Source: Chitinophaga pinensis
GTDB taxonomy: Bacteria > Bacteroidota > Bacteroidia > Chitinophagales > CAIOSU01
Assembly (NCBI GenBank): GCA_945901065.1
Contig: CAMDKI010000006.1
Span: 152,876-216,875 of the forward strand
Length of the DNA stretch: 64,000 nucleotides
Reading direction: 5' to 3'
How positions within the stretch are numbered: position 1 is the stretch's first letter; the number at the start of each line of letters is the position of its first letter. This document shows, in pieces, positions 8,723-17,128 of the stretch. Below the pieces are notes generated by a model. That model searched no databases. It saw only the letters and a program-made list of their open reading frames with translations, and was not told the origin of the DNA. Position numbers and translations under genes: made by a program.

Positions 8723-8928
8723 TTGTTAAGTAGCAAGTACCGAGTACCGAGTACCGAGTATCAAGTAGCAAGTATCAAGTAATAAGTATAAAGAAAAAAA
8801 ACTAAAAGCGAGAGCCGCTCCAAATCGGGGCGGCTCTCGCTTTTTACCACTTATATTACGAATTGGAAGCCAATCGAACCATGCATTTATTAAAGTACCT
8901 GATACTCGGTACTTGCTACTTGATACTT
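8720..8928 (+). repeat. Inverted pair of AGTACCG heptad arrays around a terminator
   Basis: Left arm about 8720-8791 (AAGTACC, GAGTACC twice, GAGTATC, AAGTAGC, AAGTATC). Right arm 8894-8928 carries the reverse complement (AGTACCTGATACTCGGTACTT and on). The spacer of about 100 bases contains the bidirectional terminator at 8808-8845. The right arm runs into the 3' end of the convergent dehydrogenase gene and encodes its last residues (SIK) and TAG stop. Confidence 0.85.
8808..8845. terminator. Bidirectional intrinsic terminator
   Basis: GC-rich stem GCGAGAGCCGCYC (8808-8820) pairs with GGGCGGCTCTCGC (8828-8840) around a short loop. TTTTT follows on the plus strand, and an A-rich tract (8791-8807) precedes it and serves as the T-tract on the minus strand. 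It lies between the convergent barrel gene and dehydrogenase gene. Confidence 0.9.
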
Positions 8929-9938
8929 CTCAAAGTATAAATCCTATCAATCATATCCACCACAGCTAGGCCTTCTTCAGGAGTAGCGGTGGCAGCCGTT
9001 TCGCCTCTAAGCGAGCGAATAACATTATCAACCATTTGTAAGTGATTTGAGGCACTGCCTTGGTAGCCGTTGGGATATAAATTGGGTGGCTGAGAGGCAG
9101 GTATTTCTGGCATGGTGTAGTCCTTAATATTGCAATGCTCCACCCTATCCATATACTGTCCGCTTACCTTTATGGTTCCTTTATCAGCTAAGATGGTAAT
9201 GCTACTCTCCAAGTTTTTATCAAAGCATGAGGTAGAGTAATTAATAGCCCCAGCCCCACCCTTTTTGAATTTAAACTGCACCAGTCCACTATCCTCAAAC
9301 TCGGTATTGGTTTGGTGGTTGAAATTGTAAAACTGGGCTTTGATATCTTCAATATCGCCAAAAAGCCAGTACAGCAAATCGACAAAATGGCTAAACTGGG
9401 TAAACAATGGCCCGCCATCCAAGTCGAGCGTGCCGCGCCAACCTTCAGGGGTGTAGTAGCGATGGTCACGGTTCCAGAAAAGGTCAATCTTTACCATTAA
9501 CACCTCGCCCAATACGCCCTGCTCAACTACACTCTTTAGCCATTGGCTGGGGGGACTATAGCGGTTTTGCATTACGCAAAATATCTGGCGGTCCACTTCC
9601 TTCGCCAAATCAATCATGGCTTGGCAATCCGCAGGCTTTAGGGCCATTGGCTTTTCGCACACTACATGGGTATAAAAATTCAACGCTTGCAGGCTCAAAG
9701 GAGCGTGAAACCCGTTGGGGGTGCAAATGCTCACTACATCGGCCTCAAACGGAGAAAGCATAAATGCATCCAAAGAATTAAAGAATGGCACGGGATACGT
9801 TTTCCAAGCCTCTTTTTCTTTGGTTTCGTCAACATCGCATATAGCAACCAGCTTGGCACCAGGGTGGCGCACAATCTCCTCACAGTGGCGTTTGCCAATG
9901 TTCCCAAAGCCAACTACTACAAATTTGATGGGGGACAT
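8916..9938 (-). CDS. Gfo/Idh/MocA family oxidoreductase, nucleotide-sugar type
   Basis: 340 residues, NAD(P)-dependent dehydrogenase. The N-terminal Rossmann motif is VVGFGNIGKRH, followed by VAICDVDE, and the family lysine motif VCEKPMALKPADC lies near residue 95. The C-terminal alpha/beta domain has QNRYSPPSQWLK, DLDGGPLFTQFSHFVDLLYW and RDHRYYTPEGWRGTLD. These resemble the WlbA/WbpB UDP-sugar 3-dehydrogenases used for surface polysaccharides, but the substrate is inferred. Next upstream on the strand is a rhamnose pathway pair, which also points to surface sugars. Its last three codons and TAG stop are supplied by a heptad array. Confidence 0.85.
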   Translation of the reverse strand: MSPIKFVVVGFGNIGKRHCEEIVRHPGAKLVAICDVDETKEKEAWKTYPVPFFNSLDAFMLSPFEADVVSICTPNGFHAPLSLQALNFYTHVVCEKPMALKPADCQAMIDLAKEVDRQIFCVMQNRYSPPSQWLKSVVEQGVLGEVLMVKIDLFWNRDHRYYTPEGWRGTLDLDGGPLFTQFSHFVDLLYWLFGDIEDIKAQFYNFNHQTNTEFEDSGLVQFKFKKGGAGAINYSTSCFDKNLESSITILADKGTIKVSGQYMDRVEHCNIKDYTMPEIPASQPPNLYPNGYQGSASNHLQMVDNVIRSLRGETAATATPEEGLAVVDMIDRIYTLRSIK

Positions 9939-9941
9939 TTT

Positions 9942-10103
9942 GGTTGCGGGTTGCGGGTTACGGGTTGCGAGTTAATAAAAAATTATTACTGCTCAAAGAT
10001 TGTATCAATAACGGTGTTTACAGTTTATTATAATATCGGATGACTAGCACTCACTAACACACTGGTTTTAAAACTCGCAACTCGCAACTCGTAACCCGCA
10101 ACT
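9942..10103 (+). repeat. Inverted pair of GGTTGCG/AGTTACG heptad arrays
   Basis: Left arm 9942-9974 (GGTTGCG, GGTTGCG, GGTTACG, GGTTGCG, AGTTAAT), right arm 10072-10103 (AACTCGC, AACTCGC, AACTCGT, AACCCGC, AACT). Spacer of 97 bases with no feature I recognise. The arms lie four bases from the start of the dehydrogenase gene and four bases from the stop of rmlD-cysQ. Confidence 0.85.
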
Positions 10104-10106
10104 ATC

Positions 10107-11753
10107 CTAGCAAACCACAAAGTACGGGTTCAGTAAGTTTTCTTTGTTGTAGGTTAATGGTTCTGCGGTATTAGCTTTAAACACTTGGCGGCCAGCTCCT
10201 AATGCAACAGCATGTGCCGCAGCGGTATCCCACTCCATAGTAGGGCCAAAGCGCGGGTACACATCTGCTTTACCTTCAGCCACCAAACAGAACTTCAACG
10301 AACTGCCTGACGATAAGTAATCAACGGTTTTGCCTTTGGCTTTCAAATCGGCTACAAAATCTTCGGTCTCTTGGGTAAGGTGTGAGCGGCTGGCCACCAC
10401 CACTACGTGAGCCTTATCGGTATACGGTATTAGGTTATGCTCCATTTTTTGGGGCTCCTTGCCGCGCTGCACACAGTACGAGCCTTTTTCGTGGCCGCCA
10501 TAATAGCTCACTCCAGTAGCAGGCACATGCACCACGCCAAACGTTGGTTTTCCGTGCTCTATCAAGGCTATATTTACGGTAAACTCACCATTCTTCTTAA
10601 TGAACTCCTTGGTACCATCCAGCGGGTCAACCAACCAGAAAGCATCCCATTGCTTGCGCACCTCGTAAGGCACCATCTTGTTCTCCTCAGATATGATAGG
10701 AATGTGCGGATAGTGCTCCTTCAATGCCTTTACGATAATCTCATTGGCCTTTTGGTCGGCTTCCGTTAATGGGCTTTTGTCTTCTTTGGTTACTACCTCA
10801 AAATCTTGAACATAAATCTCCATAATAGCTTCGCCGGCACGTGAGGCTATATCCACCAACAACTCTTCATCAACAGTATATTTCATATCAAGGGTATTTA
10901 TGCAGGTCAATAGGCTATCGCGCCAATTAGGAATAGATGCGCCGAAAGTTTCCTTAAACTTGCGCTTATCCAACACGCTGTAATGCGGTCGTTTGGCGGG
11001 TGTAGGGTATTCAAAAGTGTTAATAGGGTTTACTTTGCAATCAAGGCCACTAAGCTCCATTACTGCTGCAGCAAAATCGTACCAACTAGCTGCACCTTCG
11101 TTGCTATAATGATATAAACCTGCAATAGTATTTACCTTGCCCGATGCAATACTTTCCAAAATAGCTTTTGCCAAATCGCGAGCATAGGTTGGGGTGCCCA
11201 CCTGGTCGAAGATAACATTTAAGCTTGGTCTATCCGCTCCCAAACGACGCATGGTTTTCACAAAGTTATTACCATAGGTTGAGTACAACCAAGAAGTTCT
11301 GAAGATTAAGCTACTTGGGTTTGCTTCTAAAGCCAATTGCTCACCTTGTAACTTACTGGCACCGTACACGCCTAAGGGCGCTACTGCATCGGTTTCTTGA
11401 TACGGGCGATGGTTGGTACCATCAAACACAAAATCAGTGGAGATGTGGATGTACTTAACACCGTGCCTTGCGCAAGCTGCAGCCAACAAACCAGAAGCGG
11501 TACCATTTATCTTATGAGCCAGCTCTTGGTCGGTCTCAGCCTTATCAACAGCAGTATAGGCTGCACAATTTATTAGGTATTGATAACTGCCAGCTGCTAA
11601 GGTATCTTCAATAGCTTGCTCATTGGTTATATCTAAATCGTGCGCATCGCTGTAGCGAAATTGCAGCTTAGGATAATGTACTGAAAAGTGCTTAAACTCA
11701 CTGCCAAGCTGACCGCTAGCGCCAGTTATCAAAATATTACTAGTTGCGCTCAT
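10107..11753 (-). CDS. rfbD-cysQ: Fusion: dTDP-4-dehydrorhamnose reductase (RmlD) + 3'(2'),5'-bisphosphate nucleotidase (CysQ)
   Basis: One uninterrupted 548-codon frame with two complete enzymes. Residues 1-289 are RmlD, the last step of dTDP-L-rhamnose synthesis: NAD(P) motif TGASGQLGSE, STDFVFDG at 105-112, and catalytic YGASK (Y130, K134). Residues 290-548 begin MKYTVDEELL and match CysQ/inositol-monophosphatase enzymes, which hydrolyse 3'-phosphoadenosine 5'-phosphate. Its metal ligands are ISEEN (E356, E357), VDPLDGT (D376, D379) and a later EWDTAAAHAV. M290 sits where a separate cysQ would start, with a TGA in another frame at the junction (TTGATATGA), so the fusion may have arisen by loss of a stop plus a frame shift. 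It overlaps rmlC by ATGA. A sequencing error joining two genes cannot be excluded. Confidence 0.88.
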   Translation of the reverse strand: MSATSNILITGASGQLGSEFKHFSVHYPKLQFRYSDAHDLDITNEQAIEDTLAAGSYQYLINCAAYTAVDKAETDQELAHKINGTASGLLAAACARHGVKYIHISTDFVFDGTNHRPYQETDAVAPLGVYGASKLQGEQLALEANPSSLIFRTSWLYSTYGNNFVKTMRRLGADRPSLNVIFDQVGTPTYARDLAKAILESIASGKVNTIAGLYHYSNEGAASWYDFAAAVMELSGLDCKVNPINTFEYPTPAKRPHYSVLDKRKFKETFGASIPNWRDSLLTCINTLDMKYTVDEELLVDIASRAGEAIMEIYVQDFEVVTKEDKSPLTEADQKANEIIVKALKEHYPHIPIISEENKMVPYEVRKQWDAFWLVDPLDGTKEFIKKNGEFTVNIALIEHGKPTFGVVHVPATGVSYYGGHEKGSYCVQRGKEPQKMEHNLIPYTDKAHVVVVASRSHLTQETEDFVADLKAKGKTVDYLSSGSSLKFCLVAEGKADVYPRFGPTMEWDTAAAHAVALGAGRQVFKANTAEPLTYNKENLLNPYFVVC

Positions 11754-12310
11754 GGTTGAAAGATGAAATTGTTCCTCGAATCGCCAAAAGCCGGCAGCAC
11801 CTTATCCTTATCAGAAAGCTGTATTTGGCTAAGGTCGAAATTCCAATTGACCCCCAATTCTGGGTCGTCAAACTGTATTCCGCCTTCCGATTCTTTGTTA
11901 TACAAGTTATCGCACTTGTAGGTAAACTCAGCCGACTCGGTTATAACTACAAAACCGTGCGCAAAGCCACGCGGCACCAACAATTGCTTGTTATTTTCGG
12001 CACTCAATTCTTCTGCGTGCCACTTACCAAAAGTTGGCGAACCTTGGCGAATATCAACGGCCACATCGAGCACTGCCCCGCGAATAACGCGTACCAGCTT
12101 AGCTTGGCTGTAAGGATTCAGCTGATAGTGCAAGCCACGCAACACGCCATAGGCCGACTGCGATTGGTTGTCTTGCACCCAATCGTAAAAAAGCCCATGC
12201 TCTTCGAAGCGCTGCTTGTTGTAGCTCTCAAAAAAGTACCCGCGGCTATCGCGAAACACGGTTGGTTCAATTACTACCAAGCCTTCTATACCAGTTTGTG
12301 TTACTTTCAT
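11750..12310 (-). CDS. rfbC: dTDP-4-dehydrorhamnose 3,5-epimerase RmlC
   Basis: 186-residue cupin enzyme that epimerises C3 and C5 of dTDP-4-keto-6-deoxyglucose. Visible family motifs: FRDSRGYFFESYN near residue 19-31, QDNQSQSAYGVLRGLHYQ with the catalytic histidine H62 region, GAVLDVAVDIRQGSPTFG and VPRGFAHGFVV. It precedes and overlaps rmlD-cysQ by ATGA, so the two run as one transcript; rmlA and rmlB are not in the window. A TATTTTTG -7 box (12318-12325, minus) lies 8 bases before the start codon. Confidence 0.95.
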   Translation of the reverse strand: MKVTQTGIEGLVVIEPTVFRDSRGYFFESYNKQRFEEHGLFYDWVQDNQSQSAYGVLRGLHYQLNPYSQAKLVRVIRGAVLDVAVDIRQGSPTFGKWHAEELSAENNKQLLVPRGFAHGFVVITESAEFTYKCDNLYNKESEGGIQFDDPELGVNWNFDLSQIQLSDKDKVLPAFGDSRNNFIFQP

Positions 12311-12333
12311 AGTGTGGCAAAAATAGCAAAAAA

Positions 12334-12493
12334 TAGTTGCGAGTTGCGAGTTACGGGTTAGGAGTTCTTAACGCTTAACAATCAAAAACAAACACCACGA
12401 TTTGAGACCTTAAAACTATGCCACAAAAGCAGAATTAAATCAGGTTACAAAGCAAATTCAACTCGCAACCCGTAACTCGCAACCCGTAACTAA
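12334..12493 (+). repeat. Inverted pair of AGTTGCG/AGTTACG heptad arrays
   Basis: Left arm 12334-12366 (AGTTGCG, AGTTGCG, AGTTACG, GGTTAGG, AGTT), right arm 12460-12493 (AACTCGC, AACCCGT, AACTCGC, AACCCGT, AACT). Spacer of 93 bases. They occupy the 349-base gap 12311-12659 upstream of rmlC. The rest of the gap (12494-12659) holds only a 26-codon frame that I do not believe. Confidence 0.85.
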
Positions 12494-12659
12494 CTATACC
12501 TTATCGTTTACCACATTAAAAGTAGCGTCTTGGCATTGGTTTACTTCAATTATAGCGCTAGCCTTATCATCCATTTTGAGGCAGTCTTGGCTCAAGTGCC
12601 ACACTAGAAATGTTTTAGCAGCTTATGGTAAACCTGTAGGAATAACCGAACCATGCTAC

Positions 12660-13502
12660 TTAAAACCGCAGCTTACAAACTACTGGTAAATGGTCGGATG
12701 GATAGTGCCCGTTTCTTGACTCGGTTATAACCTTGTACGATTTTACGCTAGTTGCATAATCAACTAGTATGTAGTCAATCCTTGAACATGGTTTGCCATT
12801 TACCTCAAAACCACAACAAGTAAGTTCCCCATCCTTTTGTATGGCCTTTTCATAACTATCATACATCGCTGGGCCACCAGCATCGGTATCTATCAAAGTA
12901 TAAGGTTTGCTATCGGGTCTGAAATTAAAATCGCCTGCAACTATTACTCTAAAACCTTTAGCTGTTGCATATAGGTGCTCCTTCAAAACCAACATAGCTT
13001 GATAGCGAGCTAGCTCCCCTTTGTGGTCGAAATGGGTATTATAAAAATAAAACTCTCTGCCAGAAGCCTTTTCCCTAAACTTTGCCCAACTGGCTATGCG
13101 AGTAATGGCAGCATCCCAACTTTTACTTCCTGGCACGTTGGGCGTTTCTGATAACCAGAAGGTTCCGCTATCTAACAGTTCATATAGGCTTTCCTTATAC
13201 AATATCAGGCAGTGCTCCCCTTTATTACTGCCATTGTCGCGGCCAACACCATAGTTTCCGTAACCTTTCATGGCCCTTGCCAAATACTTCTTTTGCTCGG
13301 GAGTTACTTCTTGCAACCCGATGATTCCTGCCCCCGATTGAGTAATAACATCTACCACCCATTCCTTGCGCTTAGGCCAGGCATTTGGGCCATCGGTAGG
13401 AGTATTCATCCGGATGTTGTAACTCATCGCGGTTACATCAATACTATCGGCCCAAGATACTATGGGCAGCAATAAGAGCAAATAAAGCAGGCACTTTGTC
13501 AT
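12660..13502 (-). CDS. Secreted endonuclease/exonuclease/phosphatase (EEP) family protein
   Basis: 280 residues. Signal peptide 1-18 (hydrophobic LLYLLLLLPIVSWA, cleavage after WAD or SWA). The mature protein carries the full set of EEP motifs in order: MSYNIRMN, GLQEVT, YNTHFDHKG, AGDFNFRPD, RIDYILV and YPSDHLPV with the catalytic Asp-His pair. Members exported by Bacteroidota are generally phosphodiesterases or phosphatases; the substrate cannot be told from sequence. It is monocistronic on the minus strand. Confidence 0.9.
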   Translation of the reverse strand: MTKCLLYLLLLLPIVSWADSIDVTAMSYNIRMNTPTDGPNAWPKRKEWVVDVITQSGAGIIGLQEVTPEQKKYLARAMKGYGNYGVGRDNGSNKGEHCLILYKESLYELLDSGTFWLSETPNVPGSKSWDAAITRIASWAKFREKASGREFYFYNTHFDHKGELARYQAMLVLKEHLYATAKGFRVIVAGDFNFRPDSKPYTLIDTDAGGPAMYDSYEKAIQKDGELTCCGFEVNGKPCSRIDYILVDYATSVKSYKVITESRNGHYPSDHLPVVCKLRF

Positions 13503-13594
13503 CGGTAAGAGGAGTTGTTGTATAAACTTAAGAACAACGGCTACAATAAATAAAGGAAATTGCAGAGCTTAACAATATCTTACTATTGTGATTA

Positions 13595-14611
13595 TCACAC
13601 CACATTCACCTCTGGCACGATGGTTATCCCAAATTTTTCCTTCACGGAGGCTTGTATGTCGAGTGCCAGTTGATATATTTCTTGGCCGGTTGCCCCACCG
13701 TAGTTCACCAACACCAAGGCCTGCTGCGCATGCGAGCCAGTATTGCCCACGCGCTTGCCCTTCCAGCCGGCTTGCTCAATGAGCCAACCAGCGGGAACTT
13801 TTACCAACCCGTTGGGTGCCGGGTAATTGGGTATGAGTGGATAATATTGTTGCAAGGCCTCAAACTGAGCTTTGGGTATTTCGGGGTTTTTGAAAAAGCT
13901 GCCAGAGTTGCCCAATACCTTTGGGTCGGGTAATTTGCTCTGGCGTATTTTTATCACGGCATCGCTCACGGCTTTTACGGTCGGCTCCCATATTTGCATG
14001 TCATCCAGAATACGCTTAATGTCGCCATAACTGATGTTGAAAGCTGGCTGCTTATTGAGTCTAAACGTAACCGAAACGATGCAATACTGGCCTTTTAAGG
14101 TAGTCTTAAAAACACTCTCACGATAGCCGAAATGGCACTCTTCTTTGTTAAAGGTGCGCATTTGAGTGGTTTGCATATCCACTGCCTCTAGGCTTTCAAA
14201 GGTAGCCTCCAGCTCTACACCATAAGCCCCAATGTTCTGCATTGGTGCCGCGCCCACTTGGCCTGGGATAAGTGACAAGTTCTCAATTCCTCCCCAGCCT
14301 TGGTTGATGGCATAGAGCACCAACTCATGCCATACCTCACCACTACCTACCTTTAGCCAAACGTGCTTATCATCTTCACGCAGCAGCTCAATTCCTTTAA
14401 TGCTGTTCTTAATAACCAACCCATCAAAATCGTTGGTTAGCAATATATTACTGCCGCCACCTAAAATAAAGCGTGGCAACCCCTTCAACTCTTCGTGCTT
14501 TAATACCTCCTCAAGCTCGCCTACAGTATTCACCTCCACAAAATAGCGGGCTGTAGCTTCGAGGCCAAAGGTATTGTAAGGTTTAAGTGAGTGGTTTTGT
14601 AGAACAGTCAT
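13595..14611 (-). CDS. murB: UDP-N-acetylenolpyruvoylglucosamine reductase MurB
   Basis: Cytoplasmic flavoenzyme that reduces UDP-GlcNAc-enolpyruvate to UDP-MurNAc for peptidoglycan. 338 residues, close to the E. coli type-I length (342). FAD motif LGGGSNILL, NIGAYGVEL, FGYRESVFK and GNSGSFFKNP with the catalytic serine, and C-terminal EVNVV with the catalytic Glu. I place the start at ATG 14611 (MTVLQNHSLKPYNTFG). An in-frame ATG 24 codons earlier would add residues encoded by an octad repeat array (14621-14654), which is implausible. Confidence 0.95.
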   Translation of the reverse strand: MTVLQNHSLKPYNTFGLEATARYFVEVNTVGELEEVLKHEELKGLPRFILGGGSNILLTNDFDGLVIKNSIKGIELLREDDKHVWLKVGSGEVWHELVLYAINQGWGGIENLSLIPGQVGAAPMQNIGAYGVELEATFESLEAVDMQTTQMRTFNKEECHFGYRESVFKTTLKGQYCIVSVTFRLNKQPAFNISYGDIKRILDDMQIWEPTVKAVSDAVIKIRQSKLPDPKVLGNSGSFFKNPEIPKAQFEALQQYYPLIPNYPAPNGLVKVPAGWLIEQAGWKGKRVGNTGSHAQQALVLVNYGGATGQEIYQLALDIQASVKEKFGITIVPEVNVV

Positions 14612-14620
14612 TGACACCAA

Positions 14621-14746
14621 TTTGAAAATTTGGGAATTTGAGAATTTGGAAATTAGTTTACTTGTTTGGTCGTCATTGCACAATTATAGCATTTCTCTTT
14701 TACTTATGGGCATTTCCAAATTGGCTCATTTTGAAATTTTCCAATT
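14621..14746 (+). repeat. Inverted pair of TTTGAAAA octad arrays
   Basis: Left arm 14621-14654 (TTTGAAAA, TTTGGGAA, TTTGAGAA, TTTGGAAA), right arm 14713-14746 (the reverse complement type, TTTCCAAA, TTGGCTCA, TTTTGAAA, TTTTCCAA). Spacer 58 bases. The right arm ends within the TAA stop of the following TPR gene; the left arm sits just before murB. Confidence 0.85.
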
Positions 14747-16217
14747 AATCCAGCCTTCCAAGTCCGGATTTTGCTTTTTGGCTAAGCCCTGAGTAATACT
14801 CATGGTCTTTTAGGTTGATGCAAAGGTTGTAATAATAGCGCGCTTGGGTTTTGTCGTGTACTTTTTCGTAAATAAAACCCAGGTTTAAAGCTGCATTAGC
14901 GGCAAAATATAACGGCTCGCGCTCCCCTAGCTTTATGGTCTCTTTGTAGTTGGTTATAGCTTCGGTTTGCTTACCCATGGCATCATAAATGCGGCCCTTG
15001 CGGTAAACCAGCTCTAGTTGTAAGGGTTTTGTCGTATAGTTTGCAGGGGTTTTGTTATGTATCATTGCCAGCGCTTTTTCAAAGTAGCCGCCGTCAAATA
15101 GCAGCCTAGCTTTGAGCAGTGGTACATCAGGCATTTGGCCGCTATCGGCTTCCTTTTGAGCTTGTTTATCGGCGTCCAACTCACTTATACCTTTAGTTTT
15201 TACCAGCGCTATTTGCTTCTTGTATTGTGCCGTATCGCCCACTATCAAATAACTCCAAGCAAGTTTCTGGTACGCATTTTTGATATTGTTTTGGTTGCGG
15301 CTTTGCAACAAATATTTATTGAAATGTGCCCTGCAATTCGTATCCAAACTATTTATCAATGCCAGCCCATGTAAGTACTCCATAAACGGAAACCCAGCAT
15401 AAGCTTCGCCTTTGGGCCTATTGGCCAGCATAGCCAGTGCATTCTCGTTGTGCTTGCTATAAATGGCCGCATTCGCAGCCGTGTAGTACGTAAACAGATT
15501 ACCTGCCAATGGATACCCAGCCCTACCGATGGCTTGCCAAGCCTCGTCATGCTTGCCCTCCAAATGAATCAATAGAGAAGTGTAAATTAACATCGTCTCT
15601 AACCTGAACTCAAATGGGGTGCTCGATAGTTGCCTCAATCGTTCCATACCCCCTTTCAAATCGCCCTCCAAGCCCAATAAACTTACGCCCCACTGGTATT
15701 GCGAAGGAATAATGCCCATAATGGCCTTGAGCGTGGCAATGCCCTTAAGGTTAGGCTTGAATTGAGGGAATCGCTCCCGATTGGCATGATATAGTTTCCA
15801 CGCTTTGCGGCAGCCCATAAAACCATCGTAGTAGTTTTTCATTTTCAATGAGGCCAAAGCAAAATGCAGGCTCATTTCGGCCTGCACATACAAGTGCCAC
15901 GGCGATTTGCCGTCTCCATTTTTGACAGCAGCAAACCGCTTTTCCTGTCCTAATTCAAACCGATCAAACACTTGCTCATCTTCGGATAGGAATACCTCTA
16001 AAAAGCCAATGTAATCATCTAGTAAATAATTATTGAGGTTGGTATATTCTTCGGAAGCTATTGCCCGCTTGGCGCTGGTGATCTTTAAACTGATTATGTT
16101 ATTGTAAAGCGAGTCGGTGTGTTCATTCCAAATATAGGTAGCAGCAGCTAGATTGCTATTAGCGCCTATAACCAGCGCTATTAGAACTGCCAGTAGGTAA
16201 CAATTACAAATTCTCAT
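14745..16217 (-). CDS. Exported TPR-repeat protein, function unknown
   Basis: 490 residues from ATG 16217 (MRICNCYLLAVLIALVIGA), chosen because it begins a good signal peptide; a longer in-frame start 23 codons upstream would bury it. The mature part (YIWNEHTDSLYNN onward) is all-helical and shows degenerate tetratricopeptide units. The clearest are near the C-terminus: ALAMIHNKTPANY, LVYRKGRIYDAMGKQTEAI and AANAALNLGFIYEKVHDKTQA. Such periplasmic TPR proteins are common in Bacteroidota; no enzymatic motif is seen. A terminator at 16311-16341 separates it from the zinc-ribbon gene upstream. Confidence 0.8.
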   Translation of the reverse strand: MRICNCYLLAVLIALVIGANSNLAAATYIWNEHTDSLYNNIISLKITSAKRAIASEEYTNLNNYLLDDYIGFLEVFLSEDEQVFDRFELGQEKRFAAVKNGDGKSPWHLYVQAEMSLHFALASLKMKNYYDGFMGCRKAWKLYHANRERFPQFKPNLKGIATLKAIMGIIPSQYQWGVSLLGLEGDLKGGMERLRQLSSTPFEFRLETMLIYTSLLIHLEGKHDEAWQAIGRAGYPLAGNLFTYYTAANAAIYSKHNENALAMLANRPKGEAYAGFPFMEYLHGLALINSLDTNCRAHFNKYLLQSRNQNNIKNAYQKLAWSYLIVGDTAQYKKQIALVKTKGISELDADKQAQKEADSGQMPDVPLLKARLLFDGGYFEKALAMIHNKTPANYTTKPLQLELVYRKGRIYDAMGKQTEAITNYKETIKLGEREPLYFAANAALNLGFIYEKVHDKTQARYYYNLCINLKDHEYYSGLSQKAKSGLGRLD

Positions 16218-16310
16218 TTTTAATAAATGAAGTAGCAGACGGTTGGGCAGATTGAGTATGACGTTAAAGATAATGGTTTCTACCAATTGCAGTCGGGAGG
16301 TTTTAAAACA

Positions 16311-16341
16311 AAAATCCCCACGGCAGCGCCGCAGGGATTTT
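16311..16341 (-). terminator. Intrinsic terminator downstream of the zinc-ribbon gene
   Basis: AAAATCCC (16311-16318) pairs with GGGATTTT (16334-16341), with an inner CGGC-AGC-GCCG stem. On the minus strand it lies 24 bases after the stop at 16365. Confidence 0.8.
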
Positions 16342-16364
16342 CGGGTGGTTTATACCTTTATGGG

Positions 16365-17126
16365 TTACAGTTTTACTGATTCCCTAACTTCTTCAATCAA
16401 TGCTGGGTCAACCAAAATACGACCGCAGTGCTCGCAAACAATAACTTTTTTGCGCTGGCTGATTTCGCTTTGGCGTTGTGGCGGTATGCGGTTGAAACAA
16501 CCACCGCATGAGTTACGCTCAATAGGCACTACTGCCATACCGTTCACGTAGTTTTTACGTACACGGGCGTATGCTTTCAATAGGCGCTCCTCAATATTAA
16601 CCTTAGCCTTGTCCGAATCTTTACGAAGTACTTCTTCCTCTTTGCTGGTTTCGTTTACAATGCGCTCCAGTTCTTCCTTTTTCAATACCAAGTCTTTCTT
16701 CTTGTTTTCGATAAGCGCTTCGCTGTCCTTCAAAAAGTCTTTCTTGGCATCAATGCTATGGTGGGCTTCTTTAATTTTCTTCTCGCTCAACTGAATTTCC
16801 AAGTTTTGCAATTCAATCTCCTTACTCAAAGCATCAAACTCACGGTTGTTTTTAACGTTGTTTTGTTGCTCTTGGTACCTTTGGATAAGGGTTTCGGCCT
16901 GTTTAGCTGCCAATTTACGATTGGCAATCTCGTCGGTGTATTCCTTCATCTCGTCATTGATTTTACCAATGCGAGTATTTAGGCCTGCCAGCTCATCTTC
17001 CAAATCGTTCACTTCAATAGGCAGCTCCCCACGTAGGGTTTCAATCTCGTCAATTTTCGAATCTATGATTTGCAGTTTTGCTAGGGCTACTAGCTTTTCT
17101 TCTACGGTGAGTTCCTTCACTGCCAT
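16365..17126 (-). CDS. Coiled-coil protein with C4 zinc ribbon
   Basis: 253 residues. About residues 1-180 are a long charged coiled coil rich in Lys, Glu and Leu, with no proline after residue 35. The C-terminus holds two CxxC pairs (CGGC and CEHC, about residues 206-237) that form a zinc ribbon. This is the DUF164/CdsZ-like architecture, whose members bind nucleic acid or assist transcription and division in a few bacteria; the role in this lineage is unknown. It follows nif3 by two bases on the same strand, a pairing usual in Bacteroidota, so the two are one operon. Confidence 0.88.
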   Translation of the reverse strand: MAVKELTVEEKLVALAKLQIIDSKIDEIETLRGELPIEVNDLEDELAGLNTRIGKINDEMKEYTDEIANRKLAAKQAETLIQRYQEQQNNVKNNREFDALSKEIELQNLEIQLSEKKIKEAHHSIDAKKDFLKDSEALIENKKKDLVLKKEELERIVNETSKEEEVLRKDSDKAKVNIEERLLKAYARVRKNYVNGMAVVPIERNSCGGCFNRIPPQRQSEISQRKKVIVCEHCGRILVDPALIEEVRESVKL

Positions 17127-17128
17127 AT

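Noticed and set aside
12494-12574. 26-codon frame on the minus strand in the gap upstream of the EEP gene
   Set aside because: Too short, no homology recognised and no ribosome-site or promoter signal; treated as intergenic.
14612-14683. Longer N-terminus of MurB starting at 14683
   Set aside because: The added residues come from an octad repeat array and are followed by the normal MurB start.
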